Part shown: positions 22,773 through 31,682 of the stretch, one piece after another | How positions within the stretch are numbered: position 1 is the first letter of the stretch | How the letters are laid out: each line of letters opens with the position of its first letter | From: CAZVRZ01 sp964629965 | GTDB lineage: Bacteria; Chloroflexota; Anaerolineae; Anaerolineales; UBA4823 | Length of the DNA: 52,300 bases | Direction of reading: 5' to 3' | NCBI GenBank assembly: GCA_964629965.1 | Contig: CAZVRZ010000018.1 | Coordinates: 1-52,300 of the forward strand | Program-made: the position numbers and the translations under genes | Notes under the pieces: model-generated | Told to the model about the DNA's origin: nothing | Databases searched by the model: none | The model's input: only the letters and a program-made list of their open reading frames with translations

Positions 22773-24959
22773 ATGGTTTATGGATGGTGTAAGGTGAACC
22801 TGGCGGCGGAACTTCAGGCTGAACTCATCCGTGGGCAAAGTTTTCCATTGGGTGCGATCATGTTCCCAGATGGTGTAAATTTCTCTGTATTTTCCAAGAA
22901 CAGTACTGCTATCGAATTACTCCTTTTTGACACGGCAGACCAGCAACAGCCCAGCCGGGTGATCCCTTTGGATCCGGAGCGTAACCGTACATTCTATTAT
23001 TGGCATGTTCAGGTGCCCGGTATTAAAGGCGGGCAATTATATGGTTACCGGGTTTATGGGCCGAATGATCCGATCGTCGGGCATCGTTTTGACCCTCAGA
23101 AAGTTTTGCTTGACCCTTACGCAAAAGCAGTTGCGGTTGGGTCACATTATTCTCGCCAGGCTGCTATCAGGCGAGGTGATAATTGCGCCCAGGCGATGAA
23201 AAGCGCCGTGATTGACACCCGTGGATACGATTGGGAAGGTGATCACCACCTCCAATTGCCCTATTCAAATACGATCGTATATGAAATGCATGCGGCTGGC
23301 TTCACCCGCCACCCCAGCTCAGGCGTTTCTCCTGAAAAACGGGGCACTTATGCAGGTCTGGTCGAAAAGATCCCTTATTTGCAAGAACTTGGTATTACTG
23401 CAGTGGAGTTGATGCCGGTGCAGCAGTTTGATGAGCAGGATGTCAATCCTCCCCTAAAAAATTATTGGGGTTACAATCCTATTGCGCTCTTTGCGCCCCA
23501 TGCTGGGTATGCATATCACAAAGAGCCACAGGGGTTGGTAAACGAGTTTCGGGATATGATCAAATCTTTTCACCGCGCCGGAATCGAGGTGATCCTGGAT
23601 GTAGTGTTCAATCACACTGCCGAAGGTCCGGCGGGCGGCCCAACGCTTTGCTTTCGGGGCCTGGAAAACCGAGCTTATTATATTCTGCAATCCGATCTAT
23701 CTCAATATGCAGATTACAGTGGCTGTGGTAACACCCTGAATACGAATCAATCCGTAGTTCGCCGGTTGATCTTGGATTGCCTGCGTTACTGGGTTTCTAG
23801 TTACCACGTGGATGGCTTCCGGTTTGATTTGGCTTCTGTGCTTTCCCGCGACGAATGGGGGCAGCCGCTCAAAAGCCCGCCCATTTTGTGGGATATTGAA
23901 TCCGACCCGGTGTTGGCAGGCACCAAGATCATTGCTGAAGCCTGGGATGCAGTTGGTTTATACCAGGTGGGCTCCTTTGTTGGTCATCGGTGGGCGGAAT
24001 GGAATGGGCAATTCCGCGATGATGTACGCTGTTTTGTCAAAGGTGATCAAGGCTTTGCACCACGCCTAGCAGCTCGCCTGACCGGAAGTCGCGACCTATA
24101 CCCTCAACCCGACCGAGAGCCGAATCGCAGCATCAACTTTGTAGCGGCGCACGATGGTTTCACTCTGAATGACCTGGTCTCCTATGATCATAAACATAAC
24201 GAGGCTAACCGGGAAGATAATCGCGATGGGCTCAATGTCAATTTTAGTTGGAATTGCGGCCTAGAAGGCTCTACAGACGATCTGGAAATTGAAGCCCTGC
24301 GATTACGCCAGATCAAGAACTTTTTTACCTTATTGTTCATTTCTCAAGGCACACCGATGATGTTGATGGGTGATGAAATTCGCCGTACACAGTTGGGGAA
24401 CAATAATGCCTACTGTCAGGATAATGAGCTGAGTTGGTTTGATTGGGGTTTGTTGGATAAGCAGGCCGGTTTACTGAGGTTTGTGCAAAAGCTGATTCGC
24501 TTCACTCAGTGGCACCCGGTTTTTAGGGAAGAAAATTTCTGGCTTACGCAGGGAATTCATGCGCGCTTATCATGGCATGGTGTCAATCTGGGTCAACCGG
24601 ACTGGAGCGATCCATCGTACAGCCTGGCGTTTACACTAAGTCATGCAGACAGCGGCGATCTGCATATTATGGTGAATGCTTATTGGGAACCACTGCGGTT
24701 CGATATACCGGTACTGCCAGAAGGGCAGCGTTGGTGGTGTATCGTGGATACTTCGCTGCCTTCTCCAGATGACATTCGTTTGCCTCCTGGGTATGCGCTC
24801 GAAGATGTATTTCTCTATAAGAATCATATAATCAACCCAGATAAACACCCGCAGGTGATAGAATCGTATTACCTGTTATCGCCACGTTCTACGGCGATCA
24901 TAATGGCAATACCTGATACACCCAAAGACTCCATTGGCGAGGCAGCCAAATCACCCTGA
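22773..24959 (+). CDS. glgX: Glycogen debranching enzyme GlgX (isoamylase-type, GH13)
   Basis: The 728-residue protein has an N-terminal CBM48 region (GAIMFPDGVNFSVFSKNSTAIELLLFD). The GH13 barrel contains DVVFNHTAEG (about 276-285), DGFRFDLAS with nucleophile Asp352, IIAEAWDAVG with acid/base Glu389 and FVAAHDGFTLNDL. It hydrolyses alpha-1,6 branches of limit-dextrin glycogen in the cytoplasm. The ATG at 22773 has no clear Shine-Dalgarno; a GTG at 22794 is an alternative start. A TAAAAT at 22748-22753 may be its -10. The GH116 gene follows after 23 bases, suggesting co-transcription. Confidence 0.93.
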   Translation: MVYGWCKVNLAAELQAELIRGQSFPLGAIMFPDGVNFSVFSKNSTAIELLLFDTADQQQPSRVIPLDPERNRTFYYWHVQVPGIKGGQLYGYRVYGPNDPIVGHRFDPQKVLLDPYAKAVAVGSHYSRQAAIRRGDNCAQAMKSAVIDTRGYDWEGDHHLQLPYSNTIVYEMHAAGFTRHPSSGVSPEKRGTYAGLVEKIPYLQELGITAVELMPVQQFDEQDVNPPLKNYWGYNPIALFAPHAGYAYHKEPQGLVNEFRDMIKSFHRAGIEVILDVVFNHTAEGPAGGPTLCFRGLENRAYYILQSDLSQYADYSGCGNTLNTNQSVVRRLILDCLRYWVSSYHVDGFRFDLASVLSRDEWGQPLKSPPILWDIESDPVLAGTKIIAEAWDAVGLYQVGSFVGHRWAEWNGQFRDDVRCFVKGDQGFAPRLAARLTGSRDLYPQPDREPNRSINFVAAHDGFTLNDLVSYDHKHNEANREDNRDGLNVNFSWNCGLEGSTDDLEIEALRLRQIKNFFTLLFISQGTPMMLMGDEIRRTQLGNNNAYCQDNELSWFDWGLLDKQAGLLRFVQKLIRFTQWHPVFREENFWLTQGIHARLSWHGVNLGQPDWSDPSYSLAFTLSHADSGDLHIMVNAYWEPLRFDIPVLPEGQRWWCIVDTSLPSPDDIRLPPGYALEDVFLYKNHIINPDKHPQVIESYYLLSPRSTAIIMAIPDTPKDSIGEAAKSP

Positions 24960-24982
24960 AAAAGACACCAGGAGAGATTACT

Positions 24983-27544
24983 ATGTCACCATCCCGTCGG
25001 CAAAACTCCGATTCGAAGAAAAGCGCATCCAAAGCCACCCAGCTTGCTTACCAGCTTGCCTGGAAGCGGCGTATGGATGAACAACCTTTGCTGGAAAGCT
25101 CCCAGAGGAAGGTTACTCTGAATTTGCTGCGGGAGATGCTGCCATCGATCATCCGGATATTTAAATATAAGCGCCAGGAAGAGAAACGAGGCCGCCTGCC
25201 TGTTATGGATCCAAACCAAGGTTTCATGGTGGCGCCTGAAATGGGGGTTCCTATGGGTGGATTAGGAGGCGGAACAATCACGCGCGGCTGTCATGGCGAT
25301 TTTAATCGTTGGCAATTGCAAGCTGGAATGGTCGAATATAACACGGTTCTGGCAGATCAGTTTTCGCTTTGGGTGGAGCGACCAGGACAAGATGCGCAGG
25401 CTGTGGTCTTGAATCCTGCGAAGCCATCTGGTTCATCACTTTCAGCCTGGAATTGGGGATTCCCGTCAAAGCAGGCCACCTACCGGGCGCTTTACCCGAG
25501 GGCCTGGACAGAATATGATCAAGTCATTCCAGGGATTCGCCTGACCTGCCGCCAGGTTTCGCCAGTTATACCGCACAATTATCATGAAAGCAGCACGCCG
25601 GCAGGTGTTTTTGCTTGGACGATCGAAAACACAGGCTCAACCGATATGGATGTGGCCGTAATGTTCACTTTTCAAAATAGCATGGGAAATGATAATGACC
25701 TGGCGGGTGGTCATTCCAATCATTTGGTTCGCCAACGAGAGAAGAATGGTGAATTCGTAGCCATCGAATTACGCCACATCCATCGCCAGCCCAAACCATT
25801 GGAAGACGGGCAGAAGTTAAGCGAGCAGACCAATTTTGAAGATCCCCTGACTTTTGCTATCGCTGCTCAAGCCACCGAAGATGTGCAGATCACGTACAAC
25901 ACTCGCTTCGTATCAAACTCCAGCGGACGGGATGTGTGGGATCAGTTCTCTGTCAATGGTCATCTGGGCAATTATTCCTCCGAAAAAACCTCTACCGAAG
26001 GAATGGCGATCGGCGCGGCGCTAGCGGCTCGCGTTCGTGTGCCCGCAGGTGAGCAACGTGAAGTGGTATTTGTATTGGCCTGGGATATGCCGGTGGCGCG
26101 CTTTGGCTCGGGATCGGGTTGGTATCGCCGGTATACGCGCTTCTACGGTCGCAACGGCGATGCTGCTGCCCGTATTGCTCGCGATGCGCTGCTCAATTAT
26201 CCCAAATGGGAAAAACAGATTGATGCCTGGCAGCAGCCAGTGTTGGCCGATCCCGATCTGCCGGAATGGTACAAGGCTTTGTTGTTCAATGAAACATATT
26301 ACCTGGCAGATGGGGGAACGATTTGGACTGCGGGGAGAGAGAGCGTTGCGGGCAAGGAAAACAATAAAGATCCACAGGATACGCTTCCCGAGCCGGAGAT
26401 CGGTCATTTTGCATACCTGGAGAGTTATGAATACCGGATGTACAACACCTATGATGTGCATTTTTACTCATCTTTTGCCCTTGCAATGCTGTGGCCCGAG
26501 TTGGAGCTGAGCTTGCAGTACGACTACATTCATTCGATTAATGTGGAGCACCCCGAAATGCAAATCATGTGGTCCACAGGTCAAAAAACGCCTCGCAAAG
26601 TGCGCAATATGATTCCACATGATCTGGGCTCACCTATTGCTGCTCCCTGGGAGAAGGTGAATGCTTACCTGTATCAGGATGTCAGCCGGTGGAAAGATCT
26701 TAATTCAAAGTTTGTCTTAATGGTTTATCGTGATTATGTTTTAACGCAAAATAAAAAGTTTCTGGAAGATGCCTGGACGGCCTGCCAGCAGGCTATTGAT
26801 AAGCTGCAGCAGTTCGACCGCGATGGCGATGGATTGATCGAGAATGATGGTTTTCCAGATCAAACCTATGATACCTGGACCGCCAGCGGCGCCAGCGCTT
26901 ATACGGGAGGTTTGTGGCTGGCTTGCCTGAGCGCTATGCAAGCCATAGCGCAGATGCTAGGAAAAAACGAAGAAGCCTCAAGCTACCAGAAGAAACTCGA
27001 TCAAGCGCAGCATTCCTATGAGGAAAAGCTCTGGAATGGGGAATATTATTATTATGATAGCGGTGGGCTTGTTCGTAAGAGTAGACACTTCGATAGCATT
27101 ATGGCGGATCAGCTTGCAGGCCAGTGGTACGCCCGGGCTTGCAACCTGCCGGATGTGATTCCACCGGATCATGCTCGCCTGGCGTTGCAGAAGATATTTG
27201 ATTTTAACGTAATGCAATTTGAGGAAGGAGAAGCCGGTGCGATCAATGGCATGCGCCCGGATGGCAGTATCGATCGGAGCAGCATGCAAGCAAATGAGAT
27301 GTGGATTGGTACAACCTTTGCCCTGGCAGGCTGTATGTTACAAGAGGGCTTGAAAGAACAAGCTTTCAAAACCGCCGCAGGCGCCTTCTTGTCGGTCTAT
27401 CGCGATTATGGTTTATTCTTCCAGACGCCCGAGTCTATTAATGATGAAGGCGTCTATCGTGCCATCGGTTATATGCGACCTCTTTCGGTCTGGGCTATTC
27501 AATGGGCCTGGGAGCGCAGCAGGCACAAGGCACAAAACGATTGA
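24983..27544 (+). CDS. GH116 beta-glucosidase / GBA2-like glucosylceramidase
   Basis: The 853-residue protein matches the non-lysosomal glucosylceramidase family. The N-terminal beta domain begins near MGVPMGGLGGGTITRG. The C-terminal (alpha/alpha)6 domain holds YLESYEYRMYNTYDVHFY (residues 478-495), which contains the expected catalytic Glu. It also holds KVNAYLYQDVSRWKDLN and DGLIENDGFPDQTYDTW (Asp626/Asp630), which contain the expected acid/base. The segments are strikingly close to animal GBA2. There is no signal peptide, so it is probably cytoplasmic. The substrate could be a beta-glucoside, xyloside or glycolipid. GGAGA precedes the ATG. Confidence 0.9.
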   Translation: MSPSRRQNSDSKKSASKATQLAYQLAWKRRMDEQPLLESSQRKVTLNLLREMLPSIIRIFKYKRQEEKRGRLPVMDPNQGFMVAPEMGVPMGGLGGGTITRGCHGDFNRWQLQAGMVEYNTVLADQFSLWVERPGQDAQAVVLNPAKPSGSSLSAWNWGFPSKQATYRALYPRAWTEYDQVIPGIRLTCRQVSPVIPHNYHESSTPAGVFAWTIENTGSTDMDVAVMFTFQNSMGNDNDLAGGHSNHLVRQREKNGEFVAIELRHIHRQPKPLEDGQKLSEQTNFEDPLTFAIAAQATEDVQITYNTRFVSNSSGRDVWDQFSVNGHLGNYSSEKTSTEGMAIGAALAARVRVPAGEQREVVFVLAWDMPVARFGSGSGWYRRYTRFYGRNGDAAARIARDALLNYPKWEKQIDAWQQPVLADPDLPEWYKALLFNETYYLADGGTIWTAGRESVAGKENNKDPQDTLPEPEIGHFAYLESYEYRMYNTYDVHFYSSFALAMLWPELELSLQYDYIHSINVEHPEMQIMWSTGQKTPRKVRNMIPHDLGSPIAAPWEKVNAYLYQDVSRWKDLNSKFVLMVYRDYVLTQNKKFLEDAWTACQQAIDKLQQFDRDGDGLIENDGFPDQTYDTWTASGASAYTGGLWLACLSAMQAIAQMLGKNEEASSYQKKLDQAQHSYEEKLWNGEYYYYDSGGLVRKSRHFDSIMADQLAGQWYARACNLPDVIPPDHARLALQKIFDFNVMQFEEGEAGAINGMRPDGSIDRSSMQANEMWIGTTFALAGCMLQEGLKEQAFKTAAGAFLSVYRDYGLFFQTPESINDEGVYRAIGYMRPLSVWAIQWAWERSRHKAQND

Positions 27545-27579
27545 CGTTTGGTTCTGATAGGTAGAGAGACTGTTACGGT

Positions 27580-28086
27580 ATGCAGCGTTTCTTCGGGAAT
27601 TTGCTGAGGGTGTTATGTTTTGATGGAAACGCTTTCTTTGGATTAATCGCGAATCGTTGGGCTTTACCTCAATCATTTGCCGTGTTAATGTGTGCGGTGG
27701 TGTTGGGGAGCATCCATTGGATCTATTCCAGTCCATCTCCCATCTTTTTCTCGGTAAGCCTGGCAGCCAGCGGAATAGCGGGTTGGTGGATCTTTGCGGG
27801 AACGATGAAGTTCCTGGGACAAATCTTCCTGGCTGGCCTGTTTAACAGGCGTGAACTCTTGAGCCTGGTCGGCTTTGCTACCTTGCCGCTGGTATTTCTC
27901 AGCCTGCCGGTGGTGGGTTTCGTATCGGTTATTTGGATGTTGGTGCTGCTGTGGTTTGGCTTGCGTAGTTCTTATTTGCTGAAACCGCTGCCTGCCCTGG
28001 TATTGGTCTTGATCGGCGGCGGCGCAGCCTTTATCACCTGGGGGATGATGCTCTTGTTTATCAATATACCATTACTACCGTCTTGA
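27580..28086 (+). CDS. Yip1-like polytopic membrane protein
   Basis: The 168-residue protein has about five hydrophobic segments. An opening amphipathic region (QRFFGNLLRVLCFDGNAFFGLI) and an ELLSLVGFATLPLVFL segment resemble the bacterial Yip1/YIF1 domain. The function of bacterial members is unknown. It follows the GH116 gene by 35 bases and ends nine bases before the stop of the convergent helicase gene, with no visible terminator between them. Confidence 0.68.
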   Translation: MQRFFGNLLRVLCFDGNAFFGLIANRWALPQSFAVLMCAVVLGSIHWIYSSPSPIFFSVSLAASGIAGWWIFAGTMKFLGQIFLAGLFNRRELLSLVGFATLPLVFLSLPVVGFVSVIWMLVLLWFGLRSSYLLKPLPALVLVLIGGGAAFITWGMMLLFINIPLLPS

Positions 28087-28094
28087 AGGATTTC

Positions 28095-30716
28095 TCAGGC
28101 AGCCAGGCATTTGAGTAACGCTAAAGCCTCACGTTTACCACCGATTCCCTGTTCACCGCCTGGCCCAACGCAGGATGGGCAGCCATCGCTGCATTCGCAA
28201 TCGGATACCAATCCCAGTGCTTGCCGGATTACTTGCGGATAAATCTCGTGTAGACGCTCGCTGAGACCAATCCCGGCGGGTATCTGGTCATAGATAACGA
28301 TCACGGGTTTACCATCTGCTAGAGGCGATTGTGCATCGGTATGTATTCCCAGGTCGAGAGGGTCACACATCAGAAATAATGGCGCCAGGTTGGCCAACGC
28401 ATAGGCGGCGCCGGACAGGCCACTGCGCATGCGCACAGCGGTTTCAGCCTGGTGATGACAACTGGGACACAAAGTGACTAGATTATCCAGGCGGTTGGCC
28501 TCCGCAATATTGTTGAAAGTGCGGAAGGGTATTTTGTGGTGCACATCGTGGTTTTTACCTTGTTCAGGGGCACTGCATTTCTGGCAGCAGAAATCATCAC
28601 GTTGCCGGACGCGGATGCGCAACGCCTCCCAGCCAGGTCCGTAGTCATTGGGTGTATTGTTCCATAGACCTTCTTCAGATAAGGCTTTGACGGCCTCGTC
28701 AGAAATCGTTATCCAGCAGCCAGTGGTTAGCAGGGTGGTCGACGGCATCTCTAGTGGTTGGGCGCCCAGATTCTCGTGGGTCAACCAATTCACTTTTCGG
28801 AAACCGGTCACCTGGCTGGTAACCGATATCTCGCCATATGCCATCGCGGCAGCAACTATCTCCGATCCGATAGATTCGGACTTGCCGCTAGGCGTCTCTT
28901 TGATCGTTCCCATAACCTGCACCTGGGTGGCACGCAGCGGCTCAGTATAAAAGTCTGGATTGACCGGCTGGAGCAAGGCTGTCTTCTCTTCGAGATCGAG
29001 AACGTCGACCAAAAAACTTTGCCCCTCGTGCAGGTAGATTGCACCTGGATGCACCATCCAGTAGGAGCTGGCTAGATCAACCTGACCAATCGTTTGCAAA
29101 CCATCTTCGCGCATTACTCGCAGGGATACCACATCTGCTGAAGCGCTGCGCAATGATATTCCTTGAGAAGGGTAAGCATCTGCCATCCAGTAATAGCGTT
29201 CACCTGAAACATGTAACACACCTTCTTGGTGTAGATAGGCGAGAAATTCATTCAAAACTTGCGAATCTACACTGCCAAAACAGTCGCCCTTTCGAAAAGG
29301 CAATTCAAAAGCTGCGCAACGTAGATGGCCTAGCAGGATCATGAGATTGTTTGGATTTACCAGGCCTTGTTCAGGCGATTTCTTAAAAAAATAATCGGGA
29401 TGGTGAGCCAGAAACTGATCTAAAGGACTGGCAGAGGTGATGAGAACGGCCAGAGATGGTTCGATATTTTGACCGCCCTTTCGCCCGGCCCTCCCGGCCT
29501 GCTGCCAGGTGGATGCAATGGCGCCTGGATAGCCGGCCAATATGGCTGCGCTCATTTGACCAATGTCAATGCCAACTTCCAGGGCATTTGTTGTTACTAC
29601 TGTGCGTACTTTTCCTAGCCGCAAGCCCTGCTCGATCTCTCTACGCTGCTTTGGCAAATAGCCGCTGCGATAACCTCTAACTTGAGGTTCTGGAGGGGGA
29701 GTGCCTGGTTTAGGGGGCACAGCCCCGCCTGTTCGTTCGTCCGATCCTATTCGCTCGCGCAAATAGGTCAGGATGAGTTCTACCGTGCGCCGCGCCCTGG
29801 CGAACAAGATGGTTTGTACATCGTAAGTATGTAAATCTTCAGCCAGGTGAACACTTTCTTGAGATAGGCTGCGCCGGATCCCCAGGTCGGGATCGATGAT
29901 GGGCGGGTTATATATAATGAAATGACGTTCTCCATGCCCGGATCCATCTTGATCCACTACTTCCACTGGCGCCTCAATCAAAATCTCGGCCAGTTGGGCA
30001 GGATTGGCGATGGTGGCGGATGTCAAGATAAACTGCGTATCTCGATGGTCTTTCTTATCATTATTATAGAAATGCGCGATCCTTTGCAAGCGCCGGATCA
30101 CATTGGCTACATGCGAGCCGAACACACCCCGGTAGAGGTGGAGTTCATCAATGATCACGAATTGCAGACTCTGAAAAAACTCAGCCCAGTTGGTATGATG
30201 AGGCAGGATACCGACATGCAACATATCCGGATTACTGATGATAAGGCGAGCTTTATTTCGGATGGCAGGACGCGAACTGGCGGGTGTATCGCCATCATAT
30301 ACGGCGGGTGCAATCGATCTGGCTTCGTTTACACCCACTGCTTTTAGTAAATGCTGCAGCCCTTGATACTGATCATTTGCTAGCGCTTTCGTCGGAAAGA
30401 GATACAAAGCGCGTGCCTGCTCATCGCGTAACAGGCGATCCAGCACGGGCAGATTGTATCCCAAGGTTTTTCCGCTGGCGGTGCCGGTGACAATTACGAT
30501 GTTTTTTCCATTTTGAGCGTGTTCCCAGGCTGCGGCCTGGTGCGTGTATAAGGCATGGATGTCTTGCATTGCCAGCGCTTGTGAGAGTTTCGGGTGGAGA
30601 TTGGTTGGGATGGGTGCATAGCTAGCAGGCTGTGCGGGCAGGGTATGCCATGCCTGCACATTCCCGGCGAAATTGGGGTCGGCGCGCCAATGCGACAGCA
30701 AGGCCTGGAGAGTCAA
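28095..30716 (-). CDS. MrfA/YprA-type DEAD/DEAH helicase with embedded HNH domain and DUF1998 (MZB)
   Basis: The 873-residue superfamily 2 helicase has motif I TGTASGKT (77-84), motif II DELH (190-193), SAT (233-235), an ALEVGID block near 378 and QQAGRAGRKG (405-414). The C-terminal MZB/DUF1998 domain has LMCDPLDLG, YDQIPAGIGLSERLHE and CECSDGCPSCVGP (from 840), which should bind zinc. Between about 690 and 762 lies an HNH module: C711/C714, HH 726-727, N745, C750/C753 and H754. MrfA repairs mitomycin damage in Bacillus, but the HNH insertion is not part of that protein. The start is TTG with AGGAGG at 30721-30726. It overlaps the hydrogenase protease stop by four bases. Confidence 0.93.
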   Translation of the reverse strand: MTLQALLSHWRADPNFAGNVQAWHTLPAQPASYAPIPTNLHPKLSQALAMQDIHALYTHQAAAWEHAQNGKNIVIVTGTASGKTLGYNLPVLDRLLRDEQARALYLFPTKALANDQYQGLQHLLKAVGVNEARSIAPAVYDGDTPASSRPAIRNKARLIISNPDMLHVGILPHHTNWAEFFQSLQFVIIDELHLYRGVFGSHVANVIRRLQRIAHFYNNDKKDHRDTQFILTSATIANPAQLAEILIEAPVEVVDQDGSGHGERHFIIYNPPIIDPDLGIRRSLSQESVHLAEDLHTYDVQTILFARARRTVELILTYLRERIGSDERTGGAVPPKPGTPPPEPQVRGYRSGYLPKQRREIEQGLRLGKVRTVVTTNALEVGIDIGQMSAAILAGYPGAIASTWQQAGRAGRKGGQNIEPSLAVLITSASPLDQFLAHHPDYFFKKSPEQGLVNPNNLMILLGHLRCAAFELPFRKGDCFGSVDSQVLNEFLAYLHQEGVLHVSGERYYWMADAYPSQGISLRSASADVVSLRVMREDGLQTIGQVDLASSYWMVHPGAIYLHEGQSFLVDVLDLEEKTALLQPVNPDFYTEPLRATQVQVMGTIKETPSGKSESIGSEIVAAAMAYGEISVTSQVTGFRKVNWLTHENLGAQPLEMPSTTLLTTGCWITISDEAVKALSEEGLWNNTPNDYGPGWEALRIRVRQRDDFCCQKCSAPEQGKNHDVHHKIPFRTFNNIAEANRLDNLVTLCPSCHHQAETAVRMRSGLSGAAYALANLAPLFLMCDPLDLGIHTDAQSPLADGKPVIVIYDQIPAGIGLSERLHEIYPQVIRQALGLVSDCECSDGCPSCVGPGGEQGIGGKREALALLKCLAA

Positions 30717-31237
30717 TCGACCTCCTCAAGAACAGAAATAGTTTCGGCTGCTAATCTAGACAAGGCTGCTGCTAATTCAATAGCTGCCAATCGCACCGGT
30801 TCAGAGAGCGGGGAGCCGAATTCGTTCTGCAAAGGTTGAATACCGATCAGGGCGATCGGGCAGTTCAACTCTCTTGCCAGGTATTTACCGATCACCGATA
30901 GTGGCAGGCTGTGCGTTGAAGCACTCATGCCATCGATTTCGTCCAGCGACAGTAAACGCAAACTACCACCGGGGGTATTCATCTGGGCGGCATCAACGAA
31001 CACCACCAGGTGGGGCTGGAATCGTCGCAGCAATCCACTGGCATTTTCGGGGATTGACCCTGCCTCGCAGGGGAACCAGATGATGTTTGGGTGGGATTTC
31101 TGGGATGATTGCAGGTTTTTAAATTGCCGAACAACCTCGATCCCTACGGCATCATCTCCGCGCAATTCCTGTCCAATGCCGACAAGCGCAATGCGAACAG
31201 GATTGTTGTTGTCAGCTTTTTGTTCCTCCGGCAGCAT
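30713..31237 (-). CDS. Hydrogenase maturation protease (HycI/HybD-like)
   Basis: The family marks are present: IALVGIGQELRGDDAVGIEV with the nickel-sensing Asp/Glu, CEAGSIPEN, LVVFVDAAQMNTPGGSLRLL and STHSLPLSVIGKYL. This endopeptidase removes the C-terminal tail of the [NiFe] large subunit after nickel insertion. The large subunit three genes upstream has such a tail. The ATG at 31237 gives the family N-terminus (174 residues). The frame is open to 31333, but that would overlap the NuoI-like gene by over 120 bases. No clear Shine-Dalgarno fixes the start. Confidence 0.9.
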   Translation of the reverse strand: MLPEEQKADNNNPVRIALVGIGQELRGDDAVGIEVVRQFKNLQSSQKSHPNIIWFPCEAGSIPENASGLLRRFQPHLVVFVDAAQMNTPGGSLRLLSLDEIDGMSASTHSLPLSVIGKYLARELNCPIALIGIQPLQNEFGSPLSEPVRLAAIELAAALSRLAAETISVLEEVD

Positions 31238-31682
31238 TGTCACTATCTGAGCAATCAGTTGCTCCGTCACCGGCAACGGCTTCTGTTTCGGCTTTTTGAG
31301 ATAGGATTTTTTCGATATCCTCATCTCTGCCATAATACACCTCGAAAGCTTCCTTGTTTAACGCAGCCAACTCCCATTGTTGACTGGACATCTCCAGGCA
31401 CTTGAAGCGGCAGTTTTGTACACATTGGGCGCAGTAAGTACACCGGTCGACGTGATAAAGCGCCACGAAACGTTTCGTGGCTTTATCAACGGTGATAATC
31501 TCTATGGCCTCCGCACAACAATCTTTTACACACAACATACATCCAACACATTTCGCTGGGTCATAAATCAGCTTACCGCGCAAGCGCTCAGGCGCTGGGC
31601 TTTTCTCAAACGGGTAAAGTTGCGTGATCGGACGCTTGAAAAATGATTTTAATATATCCGTAAACATCGTACCTAATTTCAT
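31212..31682 (-). CDS. NuoI-like two [4Fe-4S] ferredoxin subunit of the hydrogenase complex
   Basis: From the ATG at 31682, which overlaps the NuoH-like stop in ATGA style, the product is 156 residues. Two cluster-binding motifs are seen, CVGCMLCVKDC and CTYCAQCVQNC, each CxxCxxCxxxC. It would wire electrons from a donor to the small subunit on the cytoplasmic face. The C-terminus is acidic (EKILSQKAETEAVAGDGATD) and has no recognised role. The in-frame extension to 31751 lies inside the NuoH-like gene and is rejected. Confidence 0.92.
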   Translation of the reverse strand: MKLGTMFTDILKSFFKRPITQLYPFEKSPAPERLRGKLIYDPAKCVGCMLCVKDCCAEAIEIITVDKATKRFVALYHVDRCTYCAQCVQNCRFKCLEMSSQQWELAALNKEAFEVYYGRDEDIEKILSQKAETEAVAGDGATDCSDSDNAAGGTKS

